NCBI RefSeq assembly: GCF_001895025.1
Contig: NZ_BCXI01000039.1
Span: 1 to 64,000, forward strand
Source: Rhodococcus zopfii NBRC 100606 = JCM 9919
GTDB taxonomy: Bacteria > Actinomycetota > Actinomycetes > Mycobacteriales > Mycobacteriaceae
Direction: 5' to 3'
Length of the DNA: 64,000 nucleotides
The notes below the pieces were generated by a model. It saw only the letters and a program-made list of their open reading frames with translations. It had not been told where the DNA came from and searched no databases. The position numbers were made by a program, and so were the translations under genes. This document shows positions 44,051 to 53,417 of the stretch, in pieces. The first letter of the stretch is position 1; each line of letters starts with the position of its first letter.

Positions 44051-45922
44051 ATGACTGCGGCGCCGGAGGGTTCGGCACACGTGCGTTTCACGTCGGGGGC
44101 GTCGACGTCGCCCGATGCGACGGGGTTCGCGCATCTCGTCGACGACGGTGGCTACCCGTGGGCCGTGCAGCGCTTCCTGACGGGTCGGTCGGCCGGCCCG
44201 TCCCGCCGCGTGGACCTGCCCGTCGCCGGTCCGGTCACACGGATCCTGCACTCCGAGGACGGCCGGTGGCTCGCGTGCGAGGTCGCCCCGGACGCCGGCA
44301 CCCGAACCCAGGTGTGGGTGGTGCGGACCGATCCGGACGACCGCAGCGCACGGCGACTCGACACGGAATCGGACTCCTCGACGGAGCTGGTGTGCTGGGA
44401 CGGTCCGCTCATTGCGGTCACCGCGACCGACGAGGAGGGTGTTGCCGAATCCCGGCTGATCGACCCGCGGTCGCTGGAGCCTGTCGTGCTCGATCGCCGG
44501 GTCGGGGGCCGTCTGGTGGATTCGTGGGACGGTTCGGCGTTGCTGCGCGTCGGTCCGCGCGGACACCGGGAGCTGCTGCTGTTGCGCGCAGATGGAATCC
44601 GGATACCGTTGCTGCCCAGCGATTTCGGATCGACCACCGATGCCGGGGTCATTCTCGACGATCACCGACTGCTCGGCGGCCTGGACAGGCACGGCTCGCC
44701 GTGGGCGTCGAGCGACGGCGAACCGGGACGGTACGTGCGGGCGGTGGTGCGCAGCGATCACGGCGGCGAGTTCGCGCGACTGCTGGGCGTTGCGGTGTCC
44801 GACGAGGGCGTCTCGTTCCGGGTACTCGCCGAGCGGCCCGACGCGGACCTCGACGAGTTCGCCGTCAGCGAGGACCACACGTCGGTGGCCCTGCTGTGGA
44901 ACATCAAGGGAATGAGCGAGTTACAGATGCTCGACCTGAGGGACGGCGCACTCGAACCGCCGATCCTGCTACCGGGCCTCGTCGCTTCGGAGTTGTCGCT
45001 CAGCGCGACGGGTGCGCTGCTCGCGGTCACGGTGGAGGGCCCGGGCATGCCGCCGTCGGTCGAACTGGTCAATCCCCGTTCCGGGGACTGGGTGCCGGTC
45101 GAACACGCCCGGACCCGGGTCGACCCCGCGGACGAACCGGCGCTGCTCGAATTCGAGGCGCGGGACGGAATGCCGCTGTCCGGCTGGCATTATCGCTCCG
45201 GGCGAGGCGAACCGGGACCGGTGATGCTGTACTTCCACGGCGGCCCCGAGGCCCAGGAACGACCCGGGTACAGCGACTACTTCCCCGCCCTGGTCGACGC
45301 CGGTATCACCGTGTTCGCCCCGAACGTCCGGGGCTCCGGCGGATTCGGGCGCACCTTCATGCACGCGGACGACCGGTACGGGCGCTTCGCCGGTATCGAC
45401 GACGTCGCGGACTGTGTGCAGTTCCTCGTCGATCGGGGCATCGCCGACCCGGCTCGGATCGCGTGCGCCGGCCGCTCCTACGGCGGCTATCTCACGTTGG
45501 CGTCGTTGACGTTCCATGCGCCGCTGTTCGCCGCGGGCATCGCGGTCTGCGGGATGAGCGACCTGGAGAGCTTCTACGCCAATACCGAACCGTGGATCGC
45601 CGCGGCCGCCTACCCGAAGTACGGGCATCCGGTCCACGACCGGGAACTGCTGCAGGAACTGTCCCCGATCCACCGGATCGCCGACCTGACCGCGCCGCTG
45701 CTCGTGGTGCACGGCGCACACGATACGAACGTGCCGGTCGGCGAATCCGAGCAGATCGTCGCGGCCGTTCACGCCCGCGGTGGGATCGCGGAGTTCCTGC
45801 TGTTCGACGACGAGGGCCACGAGATCGTGAAACGGGAGAACCGCCGCGCGCTGGCCTCGGCGATGGTCGCCTGGCTCACCACGCACCTGGGTCTGAGCCG
45901 CGTCGAGGAGGCCGTGCGATGA
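44051..45922 (+). CDS. S9-family (prolyl oligopeptidase-like) peptidase
   Basis: A 623-residue cytoplasmic serine peptidase of the acylaminoacyl/dipeptidyl peptidase S9 kind. The N-terminal 370 residues form the beta-propeller part, and the rest is alpha/beta-hydrolase. The triad is Ser476 in CAGRSYGGYLTL, Asp558 in VHGAHDTNVPVGES and His590 in FDDEGHEIVKRENR. The oxyanion element is MLYFHGGPEAQERPG. No signal peptide is seen. The ATG is 6 bp past the amidotransferase stop, and its end overlaps the M20 gene by ATGA. Within this operon it may trim or recycle the peptide-like product. Confidence 0.9.
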   Translation: MTAAPEGSAHVRFTSGASTSPDATGFAHLVDDGGYPWAVQRFLTGRSAGPSRRVDLPVAGPVTRILHSEDGRWLACEVAPDAGTRTQVWVVRTDPDDRSARRLDTESDSSTELVCWDGPLIAVTATDEEGVAESRLIDPRSLEPVVLDRRVGGRLVDSWDGSALLRVGPRGHRELLLLRADGIRIPLLPSDFGSTTDAGVILDDHRLLGGLDRHGSPWASSDGEPGRYVRAVVRSDHGGEFARLLGVAVSDEGVSFRVLAERPDADLDEFAVSEDHTSVALLWNIKGMSELQMLDLRDGALEPPILLPGLVASELSLSATGALLAVTVEGPGMPPSVELVNPRSGDWVPVEHARTRVDPADEPALLEFEARDGMPLSGWHYRSGRGEPGPVMLYFHGGPEAQERPGYSDYFPALVDAGITVFAPNVRGSGGFGRTFMHADDRYGRFAGIDDVADCVQFLVDRGIADPARIACAGRSYGGYLTLASLTFHAPLFAAGIAVCGMSDLESFYANTEPWIAAAAYPKYGHPVHDRELLQELSPIHRIADLTAPLLVVHGAHDTNVPVGESEQIVAAVHARGGIAEFLLFDDEGHEIVKRENRRALASAMVAWLTTHLGLSRVEEAVR

Positions 45923-47049
45923 GCGTCTCGTTCGAACAGCTCGTCGCGTGGCGGCGCGATCTGCACGCGCACCCCGAGTTGGCATTCGCCGAGCACCGCA
46001 CGACCGCGGTGGTCCGTGACCATCTGCGCGCGCTCGATCTGCACCCGGTGACACTGCCGCGCGGTACCGGGCTGTGGTGCGACGTGGGTCCGGCGAGCCC
46101 CCACTGCATTGCACTGCGGGCCGACCTGGATGCGCTGCCGCTGACCGAGGCCACCGGGCTGCCGTTCGCGTCGACGGTGGACGGGGTGTGTCACGCCTGC
46201 GGACACGACGCGCACACCGCGATGCTCATGGGAGCCGCCGCCGAGCTCGCCGACGATCCCCCGCCGCACCGGGTCCGGCTGATCTTCCAGCCGGCCGAGG
46301 AGGCGACGCCGGGCGGCGCGCTGGACGTCGTCGCGGCCGGGACGCTCGACGGCGTGTCGAAGATCTTCGCGTTGCACTGCGCCCCGCAGTTCGAGGTCGG
46401 GATGCTGGCGACCCGGGCCGGGCCGATCACGTCGTCGAGCGACGCCGTCACGGTGCGGCTGTCGTCCGCCGGTGGGCATTCGGCGCGGCCCTATCTGACC
46501 GGGGACCTGATCCACGCCGCGGCGGTGCTCGTCACCGGCCTGGCATCGGTCCTCGACCGGCGCATCGACGCACGCAGCGCCACCGTCCTGACGTGGGGGC
46601 GGATCTCGGCGGGCCAGGTGGGCAACGCGATCCCGAAGTCCGGGGAACTGGTCGGGACGCTGCGCAGCGCGTCCCACGCGACCTGGGCGAGCCTCGAACC
46701 CCTCGTGCGACGCACCATCGGCGAACTGCTCGCGCCCTACGAGGTCGAGCACGAACTGGAGTACGTACAGGGCGTTCCGCCGGTGGTCAACGACCCGGAC
46801 TGCGCCGCCGACCTGCTCACCGCGATCGAAACGGTGGTCGGTCTGGATAATCTCGCCGAGGCCCAGCAGTCCAGCGGCGGGGAGGATTTCGCGTGGTATC
46901 TCGAAAAGATCCCGGGCGCGATGGCGCGGCTCGGCGTCTGGGACGGGGTCGGGCGACGCTGCGATCTGCACCGCCCCGAGTTCACCCTCGACGAACGCGC
47001 CCTGGTGCACGGGATGCGCACCTTCGTCGCGCTGGCCCGGCAGGGATGA
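45919..47049 (+). CDS. M20-family amidohydrolase/peptidase
   Basis: A 376-residue zinc amidohydrolase of the M20D (hippurate hydrolase, IAA-amino-acid hydrolase) type. WRRDLHAHPELAFAEHRTTA is the family N-terminus; metal ligands appear in CHACGHDAHTAM, with FQPAEEATPGGALDVV and the late SSGGEDFAWYLEKIPGAM. ALRADLDALPL is intact. It would cut an N-acyl or peptide amide bond and release the amino acid. The ATG overlaps the S9 stop (ATGA), so it is the fourth gene of the coupled unit. It converges on the PH-like membrane protein. Confidence 0.93.
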   Translation: MSVSFEQLVAWRRDLHAHPELAFAEHRTTAVVRDHLRALDLHPVTLPRGTGLWCDVGPASPHCIALRADLDALPLTEATGLPFASTVDGVCHACGHDAHTAMLMGAAAELADDPPPHRVRLIFQPAEEATPGGALDVVAAGTLDGVSKIFALHCAPQFEVGMLATRAGPITSSSDAVTVRLSSAGGHSARPYLTGDLIHAAAVLVTGLASVLDRRIDARSATVLTWGRISAGQVGNAIPKSGELVGTLRSASHATWASLEPLVRRTIGELLAPYEVEHELEYVQGVPPVVNDPDCAADLLTAIETVVGLDNLAEAQQSSGGEDFAWYLEKIPGAMARLGVWDGVGRRCDLHRPEFTLDERALVHGMRTFVALARQG

Positions 47050-47064
47050 CGCGACCGGTCCCAC

Positions 47065-47676
47065 TCACTCGACGAGCGAGGCCACCTCGTGATCGGTGAG
47101 AGTGGTCTGCGGCACCCGGCCCGCCTTCCGGGCCAGCTCGATCGCCCGGTACAGCGGACGCTCCTCGAGCGCCGCACCCCGCGCCTCGGCACGCAGCTGT
47201 TCGACGAGGACCGACGACAGCGCCGCGGCCGGTGCCAGTTCGGCGGCGTCCATCGCGTCGGCGAGCCGGCGCAGCGCGAGCACGTCGAGCTCGCGTCCCC
47301 CGCCGTCGGCGTACAACGCGAGGGGCACCGACACGAGGCGGTGATCCCCGTCGTTGATCCGCAGAATCACCTGGCTCACGCGCGCGACCCGCACGAGCAA
47401 CTCGACACCGGCCAGGTGCCGCAGTTCCACGCTGCGCGAACGCACCGATCCCGAGGCGGTCAGCACCGTACCGTCGAGGCGTAGGTGCCGGCGTGTCACG
47501 ACGAACGCGCCGACGGCGGGTGGTAGCCCGACGATGACGCCGAGCGCGATCGCGACCGACGCCGGCACGAACAGCCACGTCACGAGGCCGAGCACGACGC
47601 CGAGCAGTACCGATGCGAGCGCGACCCGGCGGGCACGCGGCAGCAGGAGGTGCGACGGCAGCAGGTCCAGCGACAC
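47065..47676 (-). CDS. Membrane protein with PH-like domain
   Basis: A 203-residue protein with two adjacent transmembrane helices (VALASVLLGVVLGLVTWLFV, VAIALGVIVGLPPAVGAFVV) and a following PH-like beta domain (RRHLRLDGTVLTASGSVRSR, VELRHLAGVELLVRVARVSQ). A helical C-terminal region ends with TLTDHEVASLVE. The GTG at 47676 lies 19 bp past the hisS stop, so it is in the hisS transcription unit; earlier in-frame starts would lie inside hisS. The function is unknown. Confidence 0.75.
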   Translation of the reverse strand: MSLDLLPSHLLLPRARRVALASVLLGVVLGLVTWLFVPASVAIALGVIVGLPPAVGAFVVTRRHLRLDGTVLTASGSVRSRSVELRHLAGVELLVRVARVSQVILRINDGDHRLVSVPLALYADGGGRELDVLALRRLADAMDAAELAPAAALSSVLVEQLRAEARGAALEERPLYRAIELARKAGRVPQTTLTDHEVASLVE

Positions 47677-47695
47677 GGATTCGGACGCGGGCCCG

Positions 47696-48970
47696 TCAGT
47701 CCCGGGCAACGACCTCACCCACGCGCTCGACCGCGTCGGCGAGCGGCACGGTCTGCTGCTCGCCGTTGCGCAGATCCTTGACGACGATCTCGCCGGACTC
47801 GAGTTCACGGTCGCCGAGGACCAGTGCGACGACGGCACCGGACTTGTCGGCGGCCTTCATCGCTCCCTTGAGGCCACGTCCCCCGTAGGCCAGGTCGACG
47901 CGAAGGCCCGCGCCGCGCAGTTTGTGGGCGAGGGGAACCAGCGCGGACTTGGCGGCGTCACCCATCGGCACCCCGTACACCTCGCAACGGGCGGGGGTGG
48001 CGGCGCTCTTGCCTTCGGCGGCGAGCGCGAGGATCGTGCGGTCCACGCCGAGACCGAAACCGATGCCGGACAGCGGCTGTCCGCCGAGTTGCTCCATCAG
48101 CCCGTCGTAGCGGCCGCCGCCGCCGATGCCGGACTGGGCACCGAGGCCGTCGTGCACGAACTCGAAGGTCGTCTTCGTGTAGTAGTCGAGGCCGCGCACC
48201 ATGCGCGGGTTGATGACGTAGGGCACCCCGAGTGCGTCCAAGTGGCCGAGCACCTCGTCGAAGTGGGCCTTGGCGCTGTCGGACAGGTGGTCGAGCATGA
48301 GTGGCGCGTCGGCGGTCATCTCCCGCACCTCGCGACGCTTGTCGTCGAGCACCCGCAGCGGGTTGATCTCGGCCCGGCGGCGGGTCTCGTCGTCGAGCGG
48401 CAGCCCGAACAGGAACTGTTGCAGCAATTCCCGGTACTGCGGGCGGCAGGTGTCGTCGCCGAGCGAGGTGATCTCGAGGCGGAATCCGTCGAGTCCCAGG
48501 CCCCGGAACCCGGCGTCGGCGATCGCGATGACCTCGGCGTCGAGCGCCGGATCGTCGATGCCGATGGCCTCCACACCGACCTGCTGCAGCTGCCGGTACC
48601 GGCCGGCCTGGGGCCGCTCGTACCGGAAGAACGGACCCGCGTAGCTGAGCTTGACGGGCAGCTGGCCGCGGTCGAGGCCGTGCTCGATGACCGCGCGCAT
48701 GACCCCGGCGGTGCCTTCCGGGCGCAGCGTGACGGACCGCTCACCGCGGTCGGCGAACGTGTACATCTCCTTGGTGACGACGTCGGTGGATTCGCCGACG
48801 CCGCGCGCGAACAACCCGGTGTCCTCGAAGATCGGCAGCTCGATGTGCCCGTACCCGGCCAGACGCGCGGCTCGCGTCAAACCGTCGCGCACGGCCACGA
48901 ACTCCGCAGACTGCGGCGGAACGTAGTCCGGGACACCCTTCGGGGCCGAGAACGTGGAGACCTTGCTCAC
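47696..48970 (-). CDS. hisS: Histidyl-tRNA synthetase
   Basis: Charges tRNA-His. 424 residues, class [22 protein letters not shown] is the N-terminus, and motif 2 is in [19 protein letters not shown] with [20 protein letters not shown]. The His-specific motifs are [20 protein letters not shown] and [20 protein letters not shown]. The C-terminal anticodon domain has [20 protein letters not shown]. The GTG at 48970 is 44 bp from the MBL gene stop, so the two are probably co-transcribed (MBL gene first). Confidence 0.96.
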   Translation of the reverse strand: MSKVSTFSAPKGVPDYVPPQSAEFVAVRDGLTRAARLAGYGHIELPIFEDTGLFARGVGESTDVVTKEMYTFADRGERSVTLRPEGTAGVMRAVIEHGLDRGQLPVKLSYAGPFFRYERPQAGRYRQLQQVGVEAIGIDDPALDAEVIAIADAGFRGLGLDGFRLEITSLGDDTCRPQYRELLQQFLFGLPLDDETRRRAEINPLRVLDDKRREVREMTADAPLMLDHLSDSAKAHFDEVLGHLDALGVPYVINPRMVRGLDYYTKTTFEFVHDGLGAQSGIGGGGRYDGLMEQLGGQPLSGIGFGLGVDRTILALAAEGKSAATPARCEVYGVPMGDAAKSALVPLAHKLRGAGLRVDLAYGGRGLKGAMKAADKSGAVVALVLGDRELESGEIVVKDLRNGEQQTVPLADAVERVGEVVARD

Positions 48971-49014
48971 CTGTCGCTGCTTTCTCTCGTCGGAACGATG
49001 TGCGTGTGCCGGGA

Positions 49015-49704
49015 TCAGCGGGATCCGGCCAGACCGGTCAGGAACGGATTCGACGCCCGCTCCCGCCCGATCGTGGTGGACCGGCCGTGTCCCGGAAGGA
49101 TGTTCGTGGTGTCATCGAGCACCAGCAGTTTCGCGGCGAGCGACTCGAGCAACTGCTCGTGGTTGCCGCCCGGAAGGTCGCTGCGGCCGATGGAGCCTTC
49201 GAACAGCGTGTCGCCGGTCAAGGCGACCGGAACCTCGCTGCCGTCGGGGGTGGAGGCGACGGTACGCAGCACCACCGATCCCTGCGTGTGGCCGGGGGTG
49301 TGGTCGACGATGAAACGGATCCCGGCGTACTCGATCTCGTCGCCGTCGGCGAACTCGATCACCTCGTGCGGCTCGGTGAAGGTAGCACCCTCCAAGAACG
49401 GCGCCAGGCTCGAACCGAGTCCGACGCCCGGGTCGGCGAGCATGTGCCGGTCCCCGGGATGGATGTAGGTGGGGATGTCGTAACGGTCCGCGACTGCCTG
49501 CGCCGACCAGACGTGGTCGAGATGTCCGTGGGTGAGCAGCACCGCGCGCGGCGTCAGGTCGGATCCGGTGAGGAACTCGTTCAGCGGTTCGGCGGCGTCC
49601 TGACCGGGATCGACGACGACGCACTCCTTCGAGTTGTCCTGCGCGAGGATGTAGCAGTTGGTCTGGAACATCCCGGCGGGGAATCCGGTTACGAGCACGA
49701 GCAT
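49015..49704 (-). CDS. Metallo-beta-lactamase-fold hydrolase (glyoxalase II-like)
   Basis: A 229-residue MBL-fold hydrolase. The metal motif is [20 protein letters not shown], and further ligands are in [28 protein letters not shown] and [11 protein letters not shown]. The N-terminus [20 protein letters not shown] is typical of the glyoxalase II-like group that neighbours hisS and ppiB in mycobacteria. It may act on a thioester such as an acylated mycothiol (inference). The ATG at 49704 follows TAGGAGC. Confidence 0.9.
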   Translation of the reverse strand: MLVLVTGFPAGMFQTNCYILAQDNSKECVVVDPGQDAAEPLNEFLTGSDLTPRAVLLTHGHLDHVWSAQAVADRYDIPTYIHPGDRHMLADPGVGLGSSLAPFLEGATFTEPHEVIEFADGDEIEYAGIRFIVDHTPGHTQGSVVLRTVASTPDGSEVPVALTGDTLFEGSIGRSDLPGGNHEQLLESLAAKLLVLDDTTNILPGHGRSTTIGRERASNPFLTGLAGSR

Positions 49705-49850
49705 CGCTCCTACGGTGAGGACAGTTCTGGGGGCTCCTACAGCGTAGGTGCAACGCCCGGTCCGTCCGCTCCCAGGTTCGGGTGGCAGACTCGATCCGGC
49801 CTGACTTCACAGCTCAACCACGACTGATCGGTTACGGGAGGACTACAGCA

Positions 49851-50722
<872 letters not shown>

Positions 50723-50723
<1 letters not shown>

Positions 50724-51505
50724 TGACCCGCACCCCGATCCGCCTCGCCGTCGCCGCCGGAGCGGCGCTGCTGGTGGCCGGCTGTTCCGACGACGGCACC
50801 GGCACCTCGACGACCACCACGACCCGGACGGCCACCGCGACGCAGAGCGCGCCGGCGTACACGGGTGAGCTGCCCGAACGTCCCGCCGCGGGCGCACCCG
50901 TCGACTGCAGCTACACGCCCGACGGCGGCGCGGCGAAGGACGTGGCGCCGCCGCAGGAGAGCGGGGTGACCACCGCAGGCTCGCCGGCGGTGACGATGTC
51001 CACCAGTGCGGGTCCGATCGGCCTCACGCTGGATCCGGCCGCCGCGCCATGCACCGTCAACAGCTTCGTCTCGCTCGCCGGCCAGGGCTACTTCGACGAC
51101 ACGCCGTGCCACCGGCTCGTGACCTCGCCGGGCCTGCAGGTGCTGCAGTGCGGCGATCCGTCCGGTACCGGGCGAGGCGGGCCGGGCTACGGATTCGACA
51201 CCGAGTACCCGGAGACCGCCTACGCGCCGACCGATCCCACCCTCTCCCAGGCCGTGGTGTACCCGCGGGGCACGGTCGCGATGGCGAACACCGGACAGCC
51301 CGGCAGTAACGGCAGCCAGTTCTTCCTCGTCTACGCGGACTCTCAGCTTCCGCCGGCGTACACGATCTTCGGGACGATCGACGAGGCCGGCCTCGCGACG
51401 ATCGAAAAGGTCGCGGCGGCGGGTGACGACGGCTCGATGGGCAGCGTCGGCGGCGGTGCCCCCAACCTGCCCGTGCAGATCGAATCGGTGACGGTCACGT
51501 CCTGA
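50723..51505 (+). CDS. Cyclophilin lipoprotein 2
   Basis: A 260-residue lipoprotein paralogue of the preceding cyclophilin. The signal peptide IRLAVAAGAALLVAGC ends in a lipobox (VAGC), followed by a threonine-rich linker. The isomerase core is intact: PCHRLVTSPGLQVLQCGDPS, GTVAMANTGQPGSNGSQFFL and TIFGTIDEAGLATIEKVAAA. It keeps the same four cysteines. Its ATG overlaps the upstream TGA by one base (TGATG), so it is coupled to cyclophilin 1. A strong hairpin follows its stop, closing this two-gene unit. Confidence 0.9.
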
Positions 51506-51511
51506 CCGACG

Positions 51512-51550
51512 GACGGACGGTGCCTTCCCACCCGGAAGCCACCGTCCGTC
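51512..51550 (+). terminator. Long terminator hairpin after cyclophilin 2
   Basis: GACGGACGGTG (51512-51522) pairs with CACCGTCCGTC (51540-51550). After one mismatch the inner CTTCC (51524-51528) pairs with GGAAG (51534-51538), leaving a 5-nt loop. It separates cyclophilins 1-2 from cyclophilins 3-4. Confidence 0.75.
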
Positions 51551-51692
51551 ATCCGACCCGGCCGGCCGACTCACTCGACCACCGGCCCGCCCGCTGTACC
51601 CGTGGCCGCTCACCGAACCTCCGGGACCCGTCGCGGGTACAGTTCGCGCCTTACTGTCTTATCCGTATCGGATCGGATAACGTGCCGTTTTT

Positions 51693-52517
51693 GTGACCCC
51701 ACTTACCTCGACGGTGCCCGCCCACGATCGGACAGCCGGCGGCCTCGCACTCCGGGGCGTCGTGATTCTCGCTGCCGTTCTCATGACGGGATGCGCGGCC
51801 GACAGCGGCGCGGTCGCCACACCGCCGGCAACCACAACGTGGAATGCGTTCGACCCGTCGAATGCGTTCGACCCGTCGATCTATCCGACGCTGCCCCCGC
51901 CCCCCGCACCCCCCGGTGAGACCGTGGAGTGCCGGTACACCGAGGGGGGTCCTGCGACGCCGCGGGCTCGGTTCTCCCAGACGGCGACGGTATCGACGGT
52001 GGGGACCGTGACGATGACCCTCGACACGACCATCGGCCCGATTCCGCTCGTGCTCGACCGCGCGAAGGCGCCGTGCGCGGTCAACAGCTTCGTCAACCTG
52101 GCACGCCAGGGCTACTTCGACCGCAGCGTGTGCGACCAGCTGGCCAACGATCCGGGATCCCAGCTCTACACGTGCGGAGATCCCACGGGAACCGGGACCG
52201 GCGGGCCCGGCTATCTGTTCGCCGACGAGTACCCGGTCACGGTGGCCCCGAACGCGAACGGGTTTCTCGCGCCCATGCTGCATCCCCGCGGCACACTGGC
52301 GATGGCGTCGGACGGGGGTGTCGACAGCAACGGCAGCCGATTCATGCTCGTGTTCGGCGATACCATCCTGCCCGCCCAGTACACGATTTTCGGAACGATC
52401 GGCGAACCCGGGCTCCCACTGCTCGATGCCGCCGCAGCCACAGGATACGACGGCGGCGCGGACGCAGCCGGCCGTGGCCGTCCCGTCACCCCGGTGATGA
52501 TCAACAGGGTGATCTGA
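51693..52517 (+). CDS. Degenerate cyclophilin lipoprotein 3
   Basis: A 274-residue lipoprotein with a cyclophilin fold that has probably lost catalysis. The signal peptide ALRGVVILAAVLMTGC has lipobox MTGC. The catalytic Arg region reads VCDQLANDPGSQLYTCGDPT: His-Arg of the paralogues (CHR) is Asp-Gln. NGSQFF becomes NGSRFM, removing another active-site pair. Other fold motifs remain (GYLFADEYPVTV, PAQYTIFGTIG), as do all four cysteines. A duplicated NAFDPS is found in the linker. It may bind prolyl peptides or serve as a structural partner. The GTG at 51693 starts it. Confidence 0.85.
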   Translation: MTPLTSTVPAHDRTAGGLALRGVVILAAVLMTGCAADSGAVATPPATTTWNAFDPSNAFDPSIYPTLPPPPAPPGETVECRYTEGGPATPRARFSQTATVSTVGTVTMTLDTTIGPIPLVLDRAKAPCAVNSFVNLARQGYFDRSVCDQLANDPGSQLYTCGDPTGTGTGGPGYLFADEYPVTVAPNANGFLAPMLHPRGTLAMASDGGVDSNGSRFMLVFGDTILPAQYTIFGTIGEPGLPLLDAAAATGYDGGADAAGRGRPVTPVMINRVI

Positions 52518-52586
52518 GGGTGAAACGGGCGCGTAGCGGCGGCGGGGCCTGTCCGTGAATGCTCGAATCGACTACGGTCCGGATCT

Positions 52587-53399
52587 GTGACAGCCGTTAC
52601 AGCGACGACGCAGGGGGTCGTGCGCTGGTCTCGCGCCTGCACGCTCGGTGTCGTCGCGGTGGTCGCGGTCGTCGGGACCGGGTGCAGCACCGGTACCGCG
52701 ACCACCGCCGACACCCCACCCCCGGCAGCATCCGCCGCCGCGCCGGGTCTCGCCATGCCCGTCGCTGCGCCGCTGCCCCCACGCCCGGTGCCGGACGCGA
52801 CGAACGTGACGTGTGCGTACGTCCCCGGCGGCCGATCGGCACGTCCCGCGACGGCCCCGGCCACGACGTCGGCGCCCACGAGCGGAACAACCGAGATCAC
52901 ACTCGACACCACCATCGGTGCCGTACCGCTCGTGCTCGACCGCGCGAGCGCGCCCTGTGCAGTGCACAGCCTGGAATCGCTGGCCCGCCAGGGGTTCTAC
53001 AACGGCGTGGCCTGCCACCGCCTGTCCACCCACGTAGGGGCGCGCCTGTATCAATGCGGGGATCCGTCGGGCACCGGAACCGGCGGTCCCGGCTACACCT
53101 TCGCCGACGAGTGGCCGGTGACCGTGTCACACGGCTCCGGCGGATACACACCGCCGCCCGCGCTCTATCCTCGCGGCACGATCGCGATGGCCAACACCGG
53201 CCGCGCCGACACCAACGGCAGCCAATTCTTCCTGGTCATCGGAGATTCGGTGCTGTACCCGCAGTACACCGTGCTGGGTACGGTCGGCGAGGCGGGTCTG
53301 CCGCTCCTCGACGCAGCGGCGGCCGCCGGTGACGACGGCAGCAGCCCGCTCGGCGGCGGCACCCCCACGACCCCGGTGGTGATCACCGGCATCCGGTGA
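52587..53399 (+). CDS. Cyclophilin lipoprotein 4
   Basis: A 270-residue lipoprotein, fourth of the tandem cyclophilins. The signal peptide TLGVVAVVAVVGTGC has lipobox GTGC, followed by a Pro/Ala-rich linker. The catalytic Arg region is kept (VACHRLSTHVG), as are YQCGDPSGTGTGGPGYTFAD, GTIAMANTGRADTNGSQFFL and TVLGTVGEAGLPLLDAAAAA. The four conserved cysteines are present. The GTG at 52587 lies 69 bp past cyclophilin 3. It is convergent with rel. Confidence 0.88.
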   Translation: MTAVTATTQGVVRWSRACTLGVVAVVAVVGTGCSTGTATTADTPPPAASAAAPGLAMPVAAPLPPRPVPDATNVTCAYVPGGRSARPATAPATTSAPTSGTTEITLDTTIGAVPLVLDRASAPCAVHSLESLARQGFYNGVACHRLSTHVGARLYQCGDPSGTGTGGPGYTFADEWPVTVSHGSGGYTPPPALYPRGTIAMANTGRADTNGSQFFLVIGDSVLYPQYTVLGTVGEAGLPLLDAAAAAGDDGSSPLGGGTPTTPVVITGIR

Positions 53400-53417
53400 C
53401 CGAGTAACCGTTTCGGG

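Noticed and set aside
43196-44878. A 560-codon minus-strand frame
   Set aside because: Antisense to the amidotransferase and S9 peptidase genes, whose motifs are intact.
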